A stretch of DNA of 64,000 nucleotides from Fragilaria radians. Its lineage: Eukaryota > Bacillariophyta > Fragilariophyceae > Fragilariales > Fragilariaceae. The notes below the pieces were generated by a model that worked only from the letters and a program-made list of their open reading frames with translations, was not told the DNA's origin and did no database searches. A program made the position numbers and the translations under genes. Location of the stretch: assembly GCA_900642245.1 (NCBI GenBank), contig CAAAJI010000071.1, forward strand, positions 75,253 through 139,252, written 5' to 3'. Shown piece by piece: positions 22,578-34,902 of this stretch (the first letter of the stretch is position 1; each line of letters starts with the position of its first letter).

Positions 22578-25500
22578 CTGAAAAAATGAAAACAATTAGT
22601 CTGCTCAATAAAGATGATAGTAACTCCTTCTTTGTAGAGAGAGCCAGTTCCACAGGCCTAATCGAATGCGAAAAGAGCAAGAGGAGGGTTTCTTTCTTTT
22701 CACTCTGAGAACCAACGGAAACTCAGGTTGCCCTCCTCTAAAGGTAATATGGTATTGTTCTACAGATTCCAAGTCGACAAATTCAACGGATGACTTCTCA
22801 ACGCCGATCCCCCTGGTTAAAGAATTACGTTGACTAGGTCTAGTAGACCGACAAGTAGAATAATGCGTTAAAAAACCACGCATCAAAAATAAAACTCTTC
22901 AATCCGTTATAGAGCCGCTATAATATAACAACTGCCATCCTCGCGCCAAAATAATCGGTCACAATCTTTTCTTACATACACATATACTCAATTCCTCATA
23001 TCATACCCCCGATACAGGTATACTACAGTGCTGAGAAATTGATGGTATGGTACTAGTGTGCTTTCTATTGGTGATCCTAGTCACGCATTATAATCACCTT
23101 CATGTCTGAGTCAAAGCTGTCCCTATTCTGAGGGATACAACATCAATTTGTAACGAATTGAATTTCTTCGTCAATGCCGTTTTCATTCCAAATGAGAAAA
23201 TTGCAATCAAGGGGAATAAACCTAATCCTGTAGCTACAAAAAGAAAAGACTCTAAATGAAACTGTCAGCGGAAAACATAAAATTAACTAATGACCATATT
23301 GAACTAAATTCATACTAAAATATCCAAGCATTAGGACTGTCTCTCGTGTTTGAATTGACACTCATACTAGAATATACAAGCTTTGTAGTTGACTGTATAA
23401 CTGAATCTAGAGCTAGTTGCTAGCAAATCTAATTACGGTGACTTTGTTATTGACGTGCTTTATGAAGGATCCGATATCCCTTGTTCAACTTTCTGTTTTT
23501 TTTGCAATGACATCAGGAAAAGAGTTTATCAAATTATACACAGGAAAAAACATTCCTGCTGTCTCGATCTATACTCTGTTGACGCTTCAAGCTTTAAGGA
23601 TGAATAATTGTAACTCAAAGAAAGGAATACGAAACGGCATGAATATAGAAGAGAGAAATGAAAAGAGAACAAGGAAATGCAAAGAAGAGAGGAAAGGAAT
23701 TGGAAATCTTTTTTTTAAATTGAAATTAAGAGTATAACACTCTAATTACTCTTTAGATCTAAAATAATCCATCACAGTTTAGTTTTTAAGTTCTTTTATT
23801 GCAATCCAACGAAAAATGAGGGAAATGAAAATAAAAAGGTAAGCACAACAAGCTATAAGTTCAACAGGTTAAATATTCAAGCATGGAAAATTTCTGCACG
23901 TATGGAAATTTCTTTTTTTTGTAAAACGCTCTTACGCTTCCAATACATTGTCAATACCATGATTTTTTTTTCTTTGATAGTTGTGTTTGATAGTTGTATC
24001 CAACGATGTGTGGGGGAAATGGATATAAAGAGGTAAACACAGCAAGCTCTAAGTTCAAATGTTTAAACATGTAAAATTTTCATACCTATGGTGTTACTCA
24101 AGGCAAAGAAGAGATTTCGGTAAATTAAACTGACAGCAGAAAAATATGATATAAAAGATGACCATTTTGAATTGATATCATACTTGTATACCCAAGCGAA
24201 AGGAGTACCTTCAGTTTTGAATGACACTGGTACTACGATACTGTAATACTTAATCTATAGCTAGTTCTAAGTCTCCAAGTAGGATAACTTTGTAATTGAC
24301 TCCAAGCTGGTTTGTCAATGTTCAGCTTAAGGTGTTTTGAAAAGGATGTTTTTAACAAAGAGATTTTCATTCGTAAAGGCTTGGATATTTTAGTTTCAAT
24401 CCAGTCTACTCACATCAAATTTCCATTGTATGATTTACATTTCTTTTCTTACAGTGACGAGAAGTAGAGTTTTTTCAGATTATGCTCATCATGCCTGCCA
24501 CATTTTGCAGCCTTTTGACGCTTCAAGCTTTAAGGATCAATAAATGTAACTGAATTTTATGTAGAATGAAATGAAAGAGAAAAATGAAACACAGAGAAAA
24601 GAGGAAAACGAAAATTAGAAATCAATTTTCTTATGATAAACAGTGTAACACTCTACATGCTCATTAGGTCTTAAAAAATCCATTACACATAACGTTTAAA
24701 GTTCTTTTGTTGCAATCTAACGAAAAATAAGGGAAATGGAAATAAAGAGGTAAGCACAACAAGCTATAAGTTCATCAGGTTAAATCTTTAAATATGAAAA
24801 GTTTCCGTACGTATGAAATTTTCTTTATTTTGTAAAACGTTCTTGTATGGAGAGAGTTATTCGCTGTGGCAAAAATAGCTTTCAATACATTGTCAATACC
24901 GGGATTTTTTTCTTTGATTGTTGAAAGTACAATACTGTTTACCTTCTTCATTTGGAACGTTTTGAATTTGGCAATTATCCATTAGAAAGCAACATGAACA
25001 AAACTAGAGTTTAAAACTGAAAAGAGAAGATATGAGTGATCGGAAAGAAATCAAAATTATGATCCTCATGATCTTATCTTCTTAAGAAAAATGCAATAAT
25101 GGCTTTTGGGAAAATATTTCTAGATGCAAAAACAATCTTTTACAATTCATGACAAATCCTTTTGGGAAATTTGTGTAGGGTCAAACATTGCAACACCGGT
25201 TATATAAAAATAGTTAATGGCGTTCCTTTATTTATCAAATCCCTCTTTAGGAATGAGATTCCAGGTCGTCGAACTGCTTTATTAAAACAAAAGCTTTGTT
25301 TCAGACGTGCGTCCCTCTTTTTCTCCGTCATAACAACCTCTCCAGACATGTTTTACCTCTACTTTGCTTACAATGTGATATCCAGATTTCGCTTTGGCAC
25401 AACAATATCCTTCAATTTTTGGCTTCCCATGGAAAATCATCAAAGATACAGAAATAAATCTGGAGGACATCAGTTCAGTGGCATTTGCAATCAAATAAAA

Positions 25501-25955
25501 TTGAAGTCACTTCCCATTTTATTACTCTAAAAATCATTTAATGCACTTATCCCATTTTCTTGTTTAGTGTCCACTGTACAAAATATACTGGGGTTCCATT
25601 GGGCTACAAAATTCGATACGATTCACCTGCGACGTTTGACACAATGACTTCACGGGTTCGCGTCGTCCTCGATTGAGTAGGTTAGTTATGATCAGCGATT
25701 TCAAAACCAGTATCGCAAAAAACGGTTGAAATATTGAAAAATTCGGCAGGACTAAGCGAGACAACTTTTTTCACGAGCTGTTGTCTTCGATCACATAAGT
25801 ACGACCCAGCACCCGCACAAACCAGATTCGCCGAAAATAATTTCCATTGGAAACAGTGAAAAGATTCTGAAGTGAATTGAGCTACATCAAGAGCGGAAGC
25901 ATAACGTCGATATCTCACGGTCCTTCAGAATCCCATATTAGTCAACCAAGCTTCC
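22578..25955. other. Intergenic region dominated by a diverged tandem repeat
   Basis: No convincing gene. The frame at 25162-25530 (plus, 122 codons) shows no motif, and the frames at 25564-25918 (minus) lie in the upstream region of the next gene. The main structure is the repeat at 23250-24945. Confidence 0.45.
23250..24945 (+). repeat. Tandem repeat, two units of about 0.9 kb plus a partial third
   Basis: Paired blocks in the same order include: 'gtcagcggaaaacat' (23263) and 'gacagcagaaaaatat' (24131); cttcaagctttaaggat (23586 and 24519); the block around aggtaagcacaacaagctat (23838 and 24750); and 'tcaatacc..gattttttt' (23951 and 24893). A partial third copy of the third block lies near 24010 (aggtaaacacagcaagctct). 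Offsets vary from 870 to 940 bp because of indels. There are no coding motifs. Confidence 0.7.
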
Positions 25956-27701
25956 ATGTCCTCTGGAAATGCCAATATAGATCTGACGTCTCGTATCCTT
26001 ATTACTCAAGGAAATTACGACATGAATGAATATGAAGCTTCCTTTAATTATGTGAATTCAGATGTCTATAATGGTCACAGAGTTGTAGCAATGCCACATC
26101 TTGGAGGAAAATCCGTGAGGGAGGTTGTCTCTTCGCGAGAGCCACCGCCAGTCTCGGCATCGCGTCGCACAGCTACCCCCACACAGCGCAGTAGTAGCGT
26201 AGGACGTGCATCGTCATCTAAAGCTCGTGACCTTATTCAAGATGTCTATGATCGCATGGGAGTATCACGAGAAGACTTGAGAAGTAACGCTGAAGTATCC
26301 ACGGATTCTAGGCTCGGATCTCGATATCCTCGTGTCGTGACTACCAACTATATGAGTATAAACGATACAGACGTCTCTCCGTTGCCACAACAACCGCCAA
26401 ATCAACCACCTTCTACACGAGGGCGTGGAATGGATGCCACGACAGATGGACAACGAAGAGCACGGTCATTAAGTCGTGGTCGCTCGGTGGCGGGACGATG
26501 GCCCCCAACTCGAGATCAAGATGAACGAGAAATGCGGTCGAACACGGAACGTAATGTTGTGATGACTTCACAGTCGACGGATGGCCGGACGTCTGACGTG
26601 CCTCAATCGATTTGGCGTCACCAACATCCATCTTCGTCTCAGGCGGTTGCAGCAGCATCATCCGCGTCACCACAACCTATGATAAAGCCAGCCATTTCGA
26701 CGATGACATCATCATCAACAACAACAACGGCTATGGCTAGTTCGCACGAAGATGGAACAACAACGAGGCTTGGTCACCGTGTATCGACGTCGGATTCCAT
26801 ACCCATGAAAATACCTGCTTTCAGAAAAGTTGATCAAACTAATCTTACATTTGACGAATCTGGAAGCGAGGGTGCTAACTCATCTCTCATGCAATCCAAT
26901 AGTCTATCTGTAAAAGATCGTGTTTCAGCTCTTGGAGGAACAAATGGAAAATCCAATCGTAACTTTCGGAAACCTGCAATTCCAGTAAGCTACATGAAGC
27001 GAGGTCCTCCACCACCGAAGATTGATATTTATCAAGACACCAGAAAGCAAATTGAAGAAGAAAATGGGAAAATTAAAGAAGGGAGAATTTTAGAAACCTA
27101 TGCTGCGGATCATCCAGTTGCATCGTCAGAAACCAACACTTTTGAGAGTGAAGAGGTCGCTAAGGCACAAGCATCAATGCCTTCGTCACAACATGGTCGA
27201 GCGGGGCAATATTCTTGGCGATCATCTGGAGCTAATTTACATGTGCCGCGTGCCAAGTCACCGCCACGAGAAATCAACGGTGCTGAAGACTCAGGAATGA
27301 TTCACGATGCAAGTTCCGTGGCTCTTTCTTCTGTATCCGCAGATGAATTTCCAGAATGTCCACCAGTCACCACGATTAATGCTCCGGCGATTAAAAAAGA
27401 TCCAGGAAATCGACGTTGGAATGGACGATCTTTACCATCTGCAGTGAAATCACCTCTAACAAAGCCAGTAGACACAAATGCAGGTTCAAACTTGCAACTT
27501 GATCAAATAGAACGCTTAGTTGAGGAGCGCCTTCAGAATTATATCAAGGAATTCGAAGCAAACTTCAGAACAGAAGTTACGCGACTTGAAAGTCGCTTGG
27601 AAGCTGAGATGCAAAACCGAATGGATCAACTTGAATTTAAAATGGATAAGATTGGGGAAATGTTGTCATCTATTCTCTCCGATCGCCTGGATGAAGAATA
27701 A
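25956..27701 (+). CDS. Disordered protein with C-terminal coiled coil, unknown function
   Basis: The product is 581 residues. I do not recognise a family. Most of it is rich in Ser, Thr, Pro and Arg with a 'RARSLSRGRSV' segment, so it is probably disordered and phosphorylated. Residues about 510-575 form a long charged heptad-like helix (repeated E-x2-L and L-E-x-R patterns), a likely coiled coil for oligomerisation. There are no membrane segments or signal peptide. The higher GC content compared with the flanks, long uninterrupted frame and sharp base-composition change at the stop support a real gene. A cytoskeletal or scaffold role is only a guess. Confidence 0.7.
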   Translation: MSSGNANIDLTSRILITQGNYDMNEYEASFNYVNSDVYNGHRVVAMPHLGGKSVREVVSSREPPPVSASRRTATPTQRSSSVGRASSSKARDLIQDVYDRMGVSREDLRSNAEVSTDSRLGSRYPRVVTTNYMSINDTDVSPLPQQPPNQPPSTRGRGMDATTDGQRRARSLSRGRSVAGRWPPTRDQDEREMRSNTERNVVMTSQSTDGRTSDVPQSIWRHQHPSSSQAVAAASSASPQPMIKPAISTMTSSSTTTTAMASSHEDGTTTRLGHRVSTSDSIPMKIPAFRKVDQTNLTFDESGSEGANSSLMQSNSLSVKDRVSALGGTNGKSNRNFRKPAIPVSYMKRGPPPPKIDIYQDTRKQIEEENGKIKEGRILETYAADHPVASSETNTFESEEVAKAQASMPSSQHGRAGQYSWRSSGANLHVPRAKSPPREINGAEDSGMIHDASSVALSSVSADEFPECPPVTTINAPAIKKDPGNRRWNGRSLPSAVKSPLTKPVDTNAGSNLQLDQIERLVEERLQNYIKEFEANFRTEVTRLESRLEAEMQNRMDQLEFKMDKIGEMLSSILSDRLDEE

Positions 27702-28709
27702 TGGCGAGGAAAAAGGAAAGTAATCAGATTTTGTGACTTTGAACTCATGAGAGTGATTGGGAGCATTTAAAAAGCAGAACACAGACTTTAAGAACCACAT
27801 TGTTTGGGGAATATGTTGATGGTTTGTAATTAATGGATAATTTATAAATATGCTTGATTTTACATATGCTGAAACATGTCAGCATGCCAAGACTAAGGCA
27901 CTTATCACTGCTCCTCTCTGTTTCAGTGCAATGTGATTTAAATCTGCAATTTACTTGCAAACTTGGCATGTAATCAAAAGTAAGGGTTGTTTGATAGGCG
28001 TTGGTTAGTTTCTCACACAAAGAGTAAATCATGCTTTCAAGTAATGTGCTTCTAATATGAAATGTGATTTGGACATTAAGTTACATACCTTTCAATTACA
28101 ATTTTTTCTCCATTGAAAGTTGGCTCGAAAAAAGTTTGACATGTAAATTTCTATTGGAACTACACCAAAAGATAGGGCGTAGAGGTTAGATAAAACTAGT
28201 TCTATAATGTACAATTTTTTTAGCACCTTGCATATTTAGGTGTACTGGTAATTCAAGGCTTATCAATTCTAGGTTCACATATTGTCATATCTTAACACTT
28301 GATGACATGGTAGGGAACATCTTCACTAAATCGGGTTTCATGTAGCTGGCATGATGCAAACATCAATAAATTCATTGCAGCAAAGAGTGAAAAATAATCA
28401 ATTATAAACTCTATAACGTTTGTGCTTCTTGCTCCAATAATAGTAACAAAAATTTAAAAAAAAATCCTTTCTATATATTTTAAAACATTAATTCATAGTT
28501 CACTTTATATTTGCCATTTTGGGGTGAAGGGAACTTGTATCATAGAAAATATTGCTCTACTTGGTAGTGGTTGTGTAAGTAATTCGTACTTGTTGATTGA
28601 ATTGTGATGGTTGTTGGAGTGATCGGTTCCACACAAATTTTGTAATGGATTCTGAGCTGTCACCAAACTCTACGGAAGGCGGGAGAATCAATACGATTTA
28701 ATTCTCTAG
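27702..28709. other. Intergenic, no gene seen
   Basis: AT-rich spacer. A short minus-strand frame at 27745-28032 shows no motif. Confidence 0.4.
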
Positions 28710-30236
28710 ATGTATATCACCTTAATACATTTCATTTTCGTGATGGTAGACTTATCTGTTTATGCGTTTCATCCACCTGAACAATCAAGAAATAGCATAC
28801 CTACAAGAAACGCAATGGATTATCTAATTCCATCACAAACCATACATGTTAACTTACGATCCTCTCGACAGAAAGATCGTCCCCGTCAAACTGCACTGGC
28901 AGGGAAAGTTTCACATGATCCAATAGAATTGTCTTTCGAGAGTCGAACTACATCCGAAAATAACCGCAAGGTTCTCCACAATAAATCTCATCAATCAAAT
29001 ATTCGGGAATCCTCAAAGAAGATCCCACCACGATATGGGAATATTCCTGATATACATTGGCGCTCCATCCCCATGAATCACTTACGGTTGCATCCTCACT
29101 TTGATGCACTTCCATTGGATGTCTCTCAATTGGATTGTCTTGAGGACGTTCGCAAATTTCGTCAAGATTCTTGGCAGTGGGATGCTCTACATTCGGGACG
29201 ATGTACTACATCTCAAGCTGCTGGAGCATTGGGATTTTTGGAACCCAATGCAGCTGAAAAATTAAAAGTGCCTCTGTCATGGCGACGTGGGGCCATCGGA
29301 GCCTATCAACGACTTTCTGGGAGGCCATTACGAACGTTACACGAAATGAAAGAACATCTTTTATCAGTCCGATGGGATACGACCAATCTGACACTCCAAC
29401 CAAATGAATCATCAGAACCTTTAGAGTCTTATCAAATTTGGTCAAAGTCACAGTCCTCGACGCATTACCCCTTTGCAGCAAAGTATGGCATTCGAACCAC
29501 TCCAGAGGAGCGCGCCTTGCGAAAACGACAGTCTGTTGGATTAGCAAGTGTCATGTCCATCAAAATGATGTGGGGATCTGCGCAAGAGTCAACTTCCTTA
29601 TTGACTGCTCTCAATTATTTTCATCAATCAGATCCTAACGTACGATTGGAAGAAGTGGGAATGTGTGGTGCAGGCCTAAGTGATTCCTATGGAATACTAA
29701 TTGGGGCATCCCCCGATGCACTTATTCGACACTCGAATGGAACGACCGAAGTCCTAGAGGTCAAAAACCATTGCCCATTTCATTCCGTACAAGGACACCG
29801 GAAAACAACAAAAGGTAGAACAAACAAAAAATTTGCAGTGACTCCCTTTCTAATCGAAGAACCATACCTCCAGCCTCTCTATGTTCCCCAACTCATGTTG
29901 GAAATGCTCTGCACTGGTTGTTCCTCAGCAATTATGGTCCGTCAGACTGCTACCAATGGTGCCTGGATCATCCGTCTACGGAGAGATGACACATGGATCC
30001 AAGAAATGATACATTATTTGCGAGAATTCCAAAACAATTATGTAACACCCCAACACCCCCCACCAAGGAATATGTTTTGGGAGCAAGAAAGATATCGTGC
30101 TTTTGTGCAACACACGGTTCATTTAGCGAATACTGTGGAGCTTGTATCGTATGTACCGCATTACAAAATCCAACGAACACTTGGAACAACGACAAACACA
30201 GCATCATTCCTATCCCTATACCTTGACAATGATTAA
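28710..30236 (+). CDS. YqaJ/lambda-exonuclease-like PD-(D/E)XK nuclease with plastid-type presequence
   Basis: The product is 508 residues. Residues 1-19 are hydrophobic and end in an Ala-Phe junction (A19-F20) followed by a Ser/Arg/Asn-rich stretch without acids. That is the layout of diatom bipartite plastid presequences, though Phe-His-Pro is not a textbook context. The nuclease core shows a helix with R-Q-D-S-W and a Thr-Ser-Gln segment (about 152-172), then S-P-D (334-336) and L-E-V-K (349-352), giving the D...E-x-K signature with D336, E350 and K352. A downstream 'VPQLMLEML' supplies the Gln typical of YqaJ-type enzymes. The family performs 5'-3' DNA resection in phage-type recombination. 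I infer a DNA-processing role in the plastid or secretory route; the substrate is unknown. Confidence 0.7.
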   Translation: MYITLIHFIFVMVDLSVYAFHPPEQSRNSIPTRNAMDYLIPSQTIHVNLRSSRQKDRPRQTALAGKVSHDPIELSFESRTTSENNRKVLHNKSHQSNIRESSKKIPPRYGNIPDIHWRSIPMNHLRLHPHFDALPLDVSQLDCLEDVRKFRQDSWQWDALHSGRCTTSQAAGALGFLEPNAAEKLKVPLSWRRGAIGAYQRLSGRPLRTLHEMKEHLLSVRWDTTNLTLQPNESSEPLESYQIWSKSQSSTHYPFAAKYGIRTTPEERALRKRQSVGLASVMSIKMMWGSAQESTSLLTALNYFHQSDPNVRLEEVGMCGAGLSDSYGILIGASPDALIRHSNGTTEVLEVKNHCPFHSVQGHRKTTKGRTNKKFAVTPFLIEEPYLQPLYVPQLMLEMLCTGCSSAIMVRQTATNGAWIIRLRRDDTWIQEMIHYLREFQNNYVTPQHPPPRNMFWEQERYRAFVQHTVHLANTVELVSYVPHYKIQRTLGTTTNTASFLSLYLDND

Positions 30237-30878
30237 CGTGATTAGGAGGAGTATTCGTTTTAAGAAGCAGTTGCTTAGGAGATAATGAATTGTGGCATGA
30301 TTGTTGTAGGTGTACGATTCGATCAATACTTTACCATGCGTGTAAGCGATGTTGCCTTAACAATGGTAAATGTGGTAGAACTAAAGTATTGGATTAGCTC
30401 TCCGCTTCTACTGCCTGCCAAAGCTTGGTAAAAATGCATTAAACGAATCTAGTCGAATAACATTAACCTTAGTCTGATGCTCTATCTTCAGTTTGTCCGA
30501 CACCTTTAGTCGTATTGATGAAGTCACTCATTGTTGTCATTGTGTGTCTCCCTCAATTAGATTTCTCGGACTATCTATCGTGACGAGTTGATACAGGTTA
30601 GTCGTCATCTTACTTTGGTTCTGTAACGAGGCAGATAAGTGAAGCATGAATTGGGTCTGTTTTTCATCAAGTACACAAGTCCAAGTTCCTTGTTTCGTTC
30701 ATATAAATGATGTATTGTGTCAAGAATATACTCTTACGACCACACGTGGATCTTAGGAAATTGAAATGCCACCCATATGACTTCGATTAGGCAAGATTCC
30801 AATTCCATTCTAAACGTTTGGCAAAACGGCATTGGGGAAAAGAAAATATGAAGAATTCTTGAAATGGATAATCCTAAT
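30237..30878. other. Intergenic between convergent genes, nothing seen
   Basis: Spacer between the nuclease (+) and the MsrB-like gene (-). No coding frame with motif and no repeat. Confidence 0.4.
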
Positions 30879-31656
30879 CTAGACTTCCACCAACGAGTTA
30901 GTAGGCCTACCAGCAATACTAACAATATTGATCATATACCTTGGTTCATGAGTTTCAGGATCGGGAAGGACATGTCCCAAATGCGTCCCGTCCTTACTAA
31001 CCAATTCTCCACAGGATTCATTCAAATGTACATTGTTCCATAGGACCTCCTCTGTCCGAAATCGAAGCCATCCAAAGTTTCGGCTTTCTGTCAAGAAATC
31101 ATCCATCGTTCGTCCACGGGGAGCCAAGAACAGTGGTAAACCTGTATTGGAATCGAAAAACGTCAAATCTTTAATTTTTTCGATCCTAATTTCAGCGAGG
31201 AATGATGTGGTTAAAAAGTAACCAGCTATACGTTAAGAAAGAAAGAAGAATTTGAGGAATTTGAACAGATAAACAACAATCACGTTAGTGGCATTGATTT
31301 GTGATGAGATTCCTCCTTTAATTGACATACCATGTTCCATATAATATCTGATTCGACAACGTTATAACATGAATATGAGAGAAGAATTATTTACATGTAA
31401 AGAAAATATGCATATATTTGTATGAACGTCAACAGCAACGAGTGAGGAAAATTTCTGTTTTGGACTCGTACCGATTACCATAATTGCAAATTCGATTTGC
31501 GAGATTAGAATCACATCCCCATCGTAGATCTGTTTGGGCTGTCATATGTAACAACCGATCAGGTGTAATACCATTTTCTTTGTCATCCTTTTTGTTGATG
31601 TTGAGAATGTTCCGACCATCCCCACTCTGTGATGTTGTCACAGGTGTCACAGGCAT
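30879..31656 (-). CDS. MsrB-like protein, three coding exons with a 17-nt micro-exon
   Basis: I join 31656-31472, 31347-31331 and 31225-30879. The introns have gtacga...cag and gtatgt...tag ends, and the phases (2, then 1) fit, giving 182 residues. The joined protein reads R-I-C-N-Y-G-N-R, then Y-Y-M-E-H from the micro-exon, then A-G-Y-F...F-D-S-N-T-G-L-P-L-F, R-G-R-T-M, and D-G-T-H-L-G-H-V-L-P-D. This matches a methionine sulfoxide reductase B-like family I know from algae. The position of the usual catalytic Cys (R-Y-C-I-N) is Met here (R-Y-M-I-N). The ATG at 31656 is the first in frame; the frame is closed by a stop further upstream, and an extra 5' exon coding a signal peptide is possible but not shown. 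Confidence 0.65.
31331..31347 (-). other. 17-nt coding micro-exon of the MsrB-like gene
   Basis: The exon atattatatggaacatg is bounded by 'cag' before and 'gtatgt' after. It restores the reading frame between the two larger exons and supplies residues (YYMEH) expected between N-R and G-Y-F in the family. Confidence 0.6.
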
Positions 31657-34600
31657 TCCTTCGCTTCGCTTGTTCGGTTGTCGCAAAATTGTGAGAGGTT
31701 AAGGTTAGTGACTGCATTAGTAGTCCGTTGATACATCCTCCGATCAAAAGGGATAAGGCTACAAAACATGCTCTCCAATTACTTGAATTACAGCACTTGA
31801 TTAATGGCATGCAATTCAATGTCTAACAAACCTTGACATATGAATCAAGAAGACAAAAATTAATTTTAAAAAAATGCAATAGAAATCATTGCGTACTGGT
31901 ACAGAGACATAACTTATTTTCGTACAAATAAAAATAGAGAATAAGGATGCTACTATGCATGTATTACATCTATTCCCGAACAGTAACAATTCAACTGCCC
32001 CTTTCACTCCTACTACAAATTTGGATGACTGTATATTGTATCATACAAATATAGTGATGAATAAAAATTGTTTGTAAATGCAAAGTAATTGTCATGTTTT
32101 TCAGGACTGCTATAACAATGTATGCAGCAGTTTCAATGATTCAAATAATTTAAATCATATTACGTCACAAGAGTTGAAGATATAAGAGAATACAAGAGGG
32201 AACAAGATCCAATTCTAGAAACTCACTGGGCAATGATTTTTAATCCCATATTGTTATGGTGCTCAGCTGATAATCAGATGTATCAGTGAAATCTGAAATT
32301 GTTCATTAAACTCTTGGCTCAAAAGAAGTGCTTAAGTTTATCTCATTCTCAAAGGAGTTTGTGCAGATTGGAGATCATTCAAACCTAAGTTGACATAAAG
32401 CTATTTGATGTTAAATTACTCTCTTCAAAATGTTGGTTTATACCTAAATTATTTTGGAAAGCAACAATGGTAAATTTAAAGAAAAGGGATGAGACAACCA
32501 GTGAAAACTTGGCGACTCTTTCTTAACAAACAAGGGCTATGAAGCAGCACAGTATTGGGCATAGTGTATGCGTTAAGAAAATGAGGAGGTTTATATGTGC
32601 TAAAAAAAGTAACAAGAATAGAGCGTTGTGGCAATACAATTGTTTGTAAGCATGGTTCAAATGATGTGAATAACATTTTAGGAATGATAAGACCATAAAG
32701 GAAATGAACAAATCCTTGTCACACACTCACACGGTCCTTTGATTATGATGACATGGAATAGATGAAGAGGATTTAAAAAGCGCGCAGAAAGGAAATCACT
32801 CTGTTGCGAGAGAACGATATATATGCTATGAAAAGCTATAAAGCAGCAGTACAACTCATTTGAGCTTAAATCTATCACCTTCTGTAGGCTACACCTTCAT
32901 GCTATTTCAATGCCGCATATAACTCAAGAATCCCGGAAACACCTTAAACCTAAGGCATGCGATCAAAACCGTGCAAAACGGTTGAGATTTGGTACAACAA
33001 TCAAAGTCAGCTAGAAGTTGAGTACAACTTGGAAACGATATCAAAGGAACATGATGTAGCAAAGAAGAATGGCATGGAACAATCTTTCGGAAAATGACTA
33101 TATATTGCCTTGTGAAGACTTCCGTCCAGATATTTCAAAACGTAAATCGAACTAATCAAAAGACAAAACGATACATCAAAGAAGTGGAAGCTGAAAGTCA
33201 GCTTAATCTTAATAAGTAGGAAGTTGCATAGTTTCAAAGCACCACCACTTAGAATCCCTAAATTGGCAATTCCGGGTCTCTCATCCCACAACATACCATA
33301 AGCTTCAAATGGAAAAAGCATCAAACTGTGAGAAAGACCAAGGATTTACAGAGATAAGAGCTGTAAGCTATGCATCAGTGGAAGGACAACACGGAACATG
33401 CGTATTTAAGGATCAAACTCGATTATCTATATGTATGTATATAAATAAAGTAGAAATTTCAAAAGACCTTTCTTTACGAAAATGATTCATTGCTTGATTT
33501 CATCTCAAGAGTTCATGCATCGAATAATGCAAAACATTTAAGAATTGTCCTTGGTGGGAAAAATCATGTCATAATAATAAAATATAAAGTAATATGCTTC
33601 ATTCCAAAAAGAGTTGAAAGAGGTTGTCAAATTGATGCCGGGAGATTCAATTGTGGAGCAGATATATGAACTGAATAGTAATACAAAAATGGCCAATATG
33701 CAAAAGCCCGTTATAACCTAGTCTACTGGTTAAACATCAACAAAAGGATAGCTGAATGCAAAAGAGATGGCTTCCTCATGCTCATACTTCGACTTGACAG
33801 AAAGTGATGAAAAAAATACGTTTGAAGCCCTACTTAGATCTTAAATTCCGAAAGCTAATGTGAAGCTGCACCAGGTCTGAAATGAAATAGATAACCTTTC
33901 ACCAATATACAAAAAAGAAGCACTAGAAAGCTAGCACAACAGCAGAAGTGGTAGCAATATGAGTTTAACGTTGAACAACAGCACACAGGGCTGGTCACCT
34001 TATGTTTACGCTTCCCGATAGCGATGCTTAATAATTTTTACATTTAAATGACTACAAGTTAGTCATAAGCATGCACAAATTTGGTGACACCTATGTTTGT
34101 ACATGGAGAAGTTTACATAAATTGTTTCCCAAAGAGATGTCAAGATAAGAGCTAAATGGTCGCAAGATCAAGTGATCTTGTAGTGAACAGTGGTATATAC
34201 TTTGTGGTCATTTCATGAGGAATAGGTTTCGAATTAGATTGAAAAAATCATAACATGCTTCTTTTGAGTTCATGAACAGCATTTAAAGAAAATCCTAGTC
34301 ATACTTATACCTTTAAATTATTGTCCATTTCTTGTCACCTTACCTTTCCAAATGTGTGTGTCAAAGCAAGCACCAACTACTACAAAATAGAATAATTCAA
34401 TACAGCAATAATGAGATTGCTTTTTCACTACCATTTAAGTTAGGATTGCTCTTCCACAGATCATTCATCAACCCCAAGCACTTTCTCTTTAGCATTTTCT
34501 CCATTGTATGTAAATCTAGTTAATGAAGTGTTCGGGGTACCACCTTTCTTGCTCTTTAACAATCCTTGATAAAATCTTTCTTTTTCCTTACAATTGATGC

Positions 34601-34902
34601 ATTGACAATTACGGCTCCGAAGAAACCCTCTAAACGAAAGGCTAAATATATATTACTTGAAGTTGAGGTTCTTTGTTAGGGTAAGGACGAAAATCAGTGT
34701 AAAAAGCTGTAGAGGATTCAAAAATGTTTTATCTTATTGAATTCATCAGTTGGAGACAGACTCATTCAGGTAGATAATGATCAAAATTGTTTTTCATTAA
34801 TTTCAGTGTGCCTCTCCGCAGTCTGGACAGGGCGCCGTATACCTTCAGCCGAAATTGAGTGATCTGAAAGCTAATTCATGGATACAATGCTGTTGAAAGA
34901 CT
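31657..34902. other. Long intergenic region, no supported gene
   Basis: Several short minus-strand frames occur (for example 33007-33324, 105 codons), with no motif and with hydrophobic, T-rich composition. I see no repeat with another part of the window. Confidence 0.4.

Noticed and set aside
21962..22680. Long overlapping frames on both strands in the zinc-knuckle gene
   Set aside because: They arise from the Pro/Gly-rich codon bias. Only the chosen frame has the C-G-R-C-G...H-x-C motif and continues in phase over the intron.
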